From Kouleothrix aurantiaca (GTDB taxonomy: Bacteria > Chloroflexota > Chloroflexia > Chloroflexales > Roseiflexaceae): a DNA stretch of 7,306 nucleotides. Of the stretch, positions 6,483 to 7,306 are shown piece after piece. The first letter of the stretch is position 1. Each line of letters begins with the position of its first letter. The notes under the pieces were generated by a model. It was not told where the DNA came from. It ran no database searches and saw only the letters and a program-made list of their open reading frames with translations. The stretch covers positions 1 to 7,306 of the forward strand of contig LJCR01000099.1 in the NCBI GenBank assembly GCA_001399705.1, written 5' to 3'. A program made the translations under genes and the position numbers.

Positions 6483-6536
6483 GGGCGCAGCGCGCCCACT
6501 CCATACGCATGCCAGGCCCGGCGGCCAGCAGCCGCC
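6483..6536 (-). other. Two perfect GC hairpins in the fabI leader
   Basis: Hairpin one is GGCGGC (6520-6525), loop CAGCA, GCCGCC (6531-6536). Hairpin two is GGGCGC (6483-6488), loop AGC, GCGCCC (6492-6497). Both are perfect 6-bp stems. Hairpin two ends five bases before the fabI ribosome-binding site. In the minus-strand transcript they come in tandem, in a leader predicted at about 107 bases. The G+C-rich background makes some hairpins likely by chance. Confidence 0.4.
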
Positions 6537-6554
6537 CGCAGCCGGCACAATGCG

Positions 6555-6581
6555 TTGCCAGGGCAGAATGGGCGCTATAAT
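6555..6581 (+). promoter_or_regulatory. Predicted promoter for the alpha/beta hydrolase gene
   Basis: A perfect TATAAT (6576-6581) with TTGCCA (6555-6560, 5/6) at a short spacing of 15 bases. The expected start near 6588 gives a leader of about 125 bases that contains the 7-base repeat. The -10 overlaps the -10 of the minus-strand fabI promoter. Confidence 0.5.
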
Positions 6582-6605
6582 ACACCGAATGCGAAATCAG
6601 GACAA
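6577..6605 (-). promoter_or_regulatory. Predicted promoter of fabI
   Basis: On the minus strand, -35 TTGTCC (6605-6600, 4/6) and -10 TATTAT (6582-6577, 5/6) with a 17-base spacer. The expected start is near 6570. It shares five bases with the plus-strand TATAAT. Confidence 0.5.
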
Positions 6606-6611
6606 ATACGG

Positions 6612-6646
6612 CAGGAGTCAGGAGTCAGATGTCAGGAATCAGTTTG
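6612..6646. repeat. CAGGAGT tandem heptad repeat upstream of the hydrolase
   Basis: Consecutive 7-base units CAGGAGT, CAGGAGT, CAGATGT, CAGGAAT, CAGTTTG; the first two are identical and all begin with CAG. They lie in the predicted leader of the hydrolase gene. The third period-7 tract in this window, with a unit different from the other two. The rest of the leader (6647-6712) shows nothing I recognise. Confidence 0.75.
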
Positions 6647-6712
6647 TTCTTGGCTTTCTGATGGCTTCACGGGGTGTGAATAGCTCCGTTGATCTGAAAA
6701 GCGTTAGAGACA

Positions 6713-7306
6713 ATGAAAACACTTTCGGCACTGGCGCGCGCGCTGCTGTTCTGGCTGGGCGCGCTGGAATGGCTGGCCGGCCGGCAGGGCTGGTGGGGGC
6801 TGAGCTGGCTCGGGCGCGGCACGCAGCGCACGCTGCTTGGGCCATTGCTGGCCGCGCCGCTGGGTATGCCCGGCGGGCGCTGGCGGCGCGCGCTGAGCTT
6901 CGGCCTGGCCGCGCCGCTTGCGCTGGCGATACAAATTGGCGCAAGCAGCCTGCGCAACCGCCGCGCCGACCCACGCGCCGGCTTGCGGCCCGGCACGCAT
7001 CCCGGCCGGCAGGTCGAGCACGTACACATCGCGATGGACGAGGGTTTTCTGCCGGGAATTCTGGCCGCGCCGGGCACAGAAACCGCCGCCGCCGTGTGCA
7101 TTCTGCACGGCTCGGGCGACCACAAGGGCGCGTATACATGGTGGATGGTCGATGCGCTGCTGGCCCAAAACATTGCCGTGCTGCTAATCGACCTCGACGG
7201 GCATGGCGAAAACCCGCGCACGCAGCAGTTCCCGGCCATTCTGGATGACGTGCGCGCGGCGACCGATTATTTGCGCGCGCGCTACCGGCGCGTAGGTGTG
7301 TTAGGG
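6713..7306 (+). CDS. Alpha/beta hydrolase, 3'-truncated by the window end
   Basis: Probable serine hydrolase of the alpha/beta fold, substrate unknown. The frame from ATG 6713 is open for 198 codons to the last base with no stop. An in-frame TGA at 6695-6697 lies upstream, and no other ATG, GTG or TTG start exists between, so the start is firm although only weak AGAGA precedes it. Two hydrophobic segments (about 6-22 and 60-76) suggest membrane attachment or a signal anchor. The fold begins after about residue 100: VEHVHIAMDEGFLPGILAAP, then the oxyanion-hole strand and loop VCILHGSGDHKG (128-139), VLLIDLDGHGEN (156-167) and the helix DDVRAATDYL. The last residues RVGVLG (193-198) lead into the nucleophile elbow, whose GxSxG serine should fall just beyond the window. 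The catalytic Ser, Asp and His are therefore not visible. A member of the dienelactone-hydrolase/DUF-type esterase group is possible. Confidence 0.85.
   Translation, partial: MKTLSALARALLFWLGALEWLAGRQGWWGLSWLGRGTQRTLLGPLLAAPLGMPGGRWRRALSFGLAAPLALAIQIGASSLRNRRADPRAGLRPGTHPGRQVEHVHIAMDEGFLPGILAAPGTETAAAVCILHGSGDHKGAYTWWMVDALLAQNIAVLLIDLDGHGENPRTQQFPAILDDVRAATDYLRARYRRVGVLG

Noticed and set aside
6464..6550. Longer fabI start (29 extra residues)
   Set aside because: The extension is Arg/Ala-rich and unlike FabI N-termini, overlaps the hairpins, and the ATG at 6461-6463 has both a ribosome-binding site and the family N-terminus.
6550..7248. Plus-strand open frame of 232 codons across the hydrolase region
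   Set aside because: Translation is Arg/Ala-rich without domains; the frame starting at 6713 gives a recognisable alpha/beta hydrolase and is open to the window end.

Overview
The window is a high-G+C bacterial chromosome segment, almost fully coding and with normal housekeeping genes. Gene content and style suggest a filamentous anoxygenic or Chloroflexia-like member of the Chloroflexota: a PBP2 gene directly followed by minC-minD-minE, an AI-2E/PerM-type permease, FabI, and short degenerate 7-base repeats in the spacers. This assignment is inference from general gene style. No marker in the window proves it.

Layout. Positions 1-2168 (+) hold a 5'-truncated penicillin-binding protein 2 (mrdA type) with all three transpeptidase motifs. 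After a spacer with a GTTC heptad repeat and a promoter-like sequence, minC (2402-3058), minD (3135-3947) and minE (4004-4261) follow on the same strand. A separate promoter and a long hairpin leader precede an AI-2E family permease (4427-5614). A strong hairpin at 5637-5669 lies between it and the convergent fabI gene (5684-6463, minus strand). Upstream of fabI is a divergent region where a minus-strand and a plus-strand -10 box overlap. It leads on the plus side to a 3'-truncated alpha/beta hydrolase (6713 to the window end, no stop inside the window).

How the genes work together. PBP2 cross-links septum-independent (elongation) peptidoglycan. MinC, MinD and MinE place the division site by inhibiting FtsZ away from mid-cell. 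Their adjacency makes this a cell-shape and division locus. FabI (the last step of the fatty-acid elongation cycle) and the permease are neighbours without an obvious shared pathway.

I found no CRISPR array, tRNA, rRNA, insertion sequence or defence system. The unusual signals are in the spacers: three different period-7 repeat tracts, two of which contain inverted copies that can fold; a near-perfect long hairpin starting at the predicted transcription start of the permease gene; a hairpin able to cover the minE ribosome-binding site; and two perfect GC hairpins in the fabI leader. I see no convincing evidence for an undescribed multi-gene system here.
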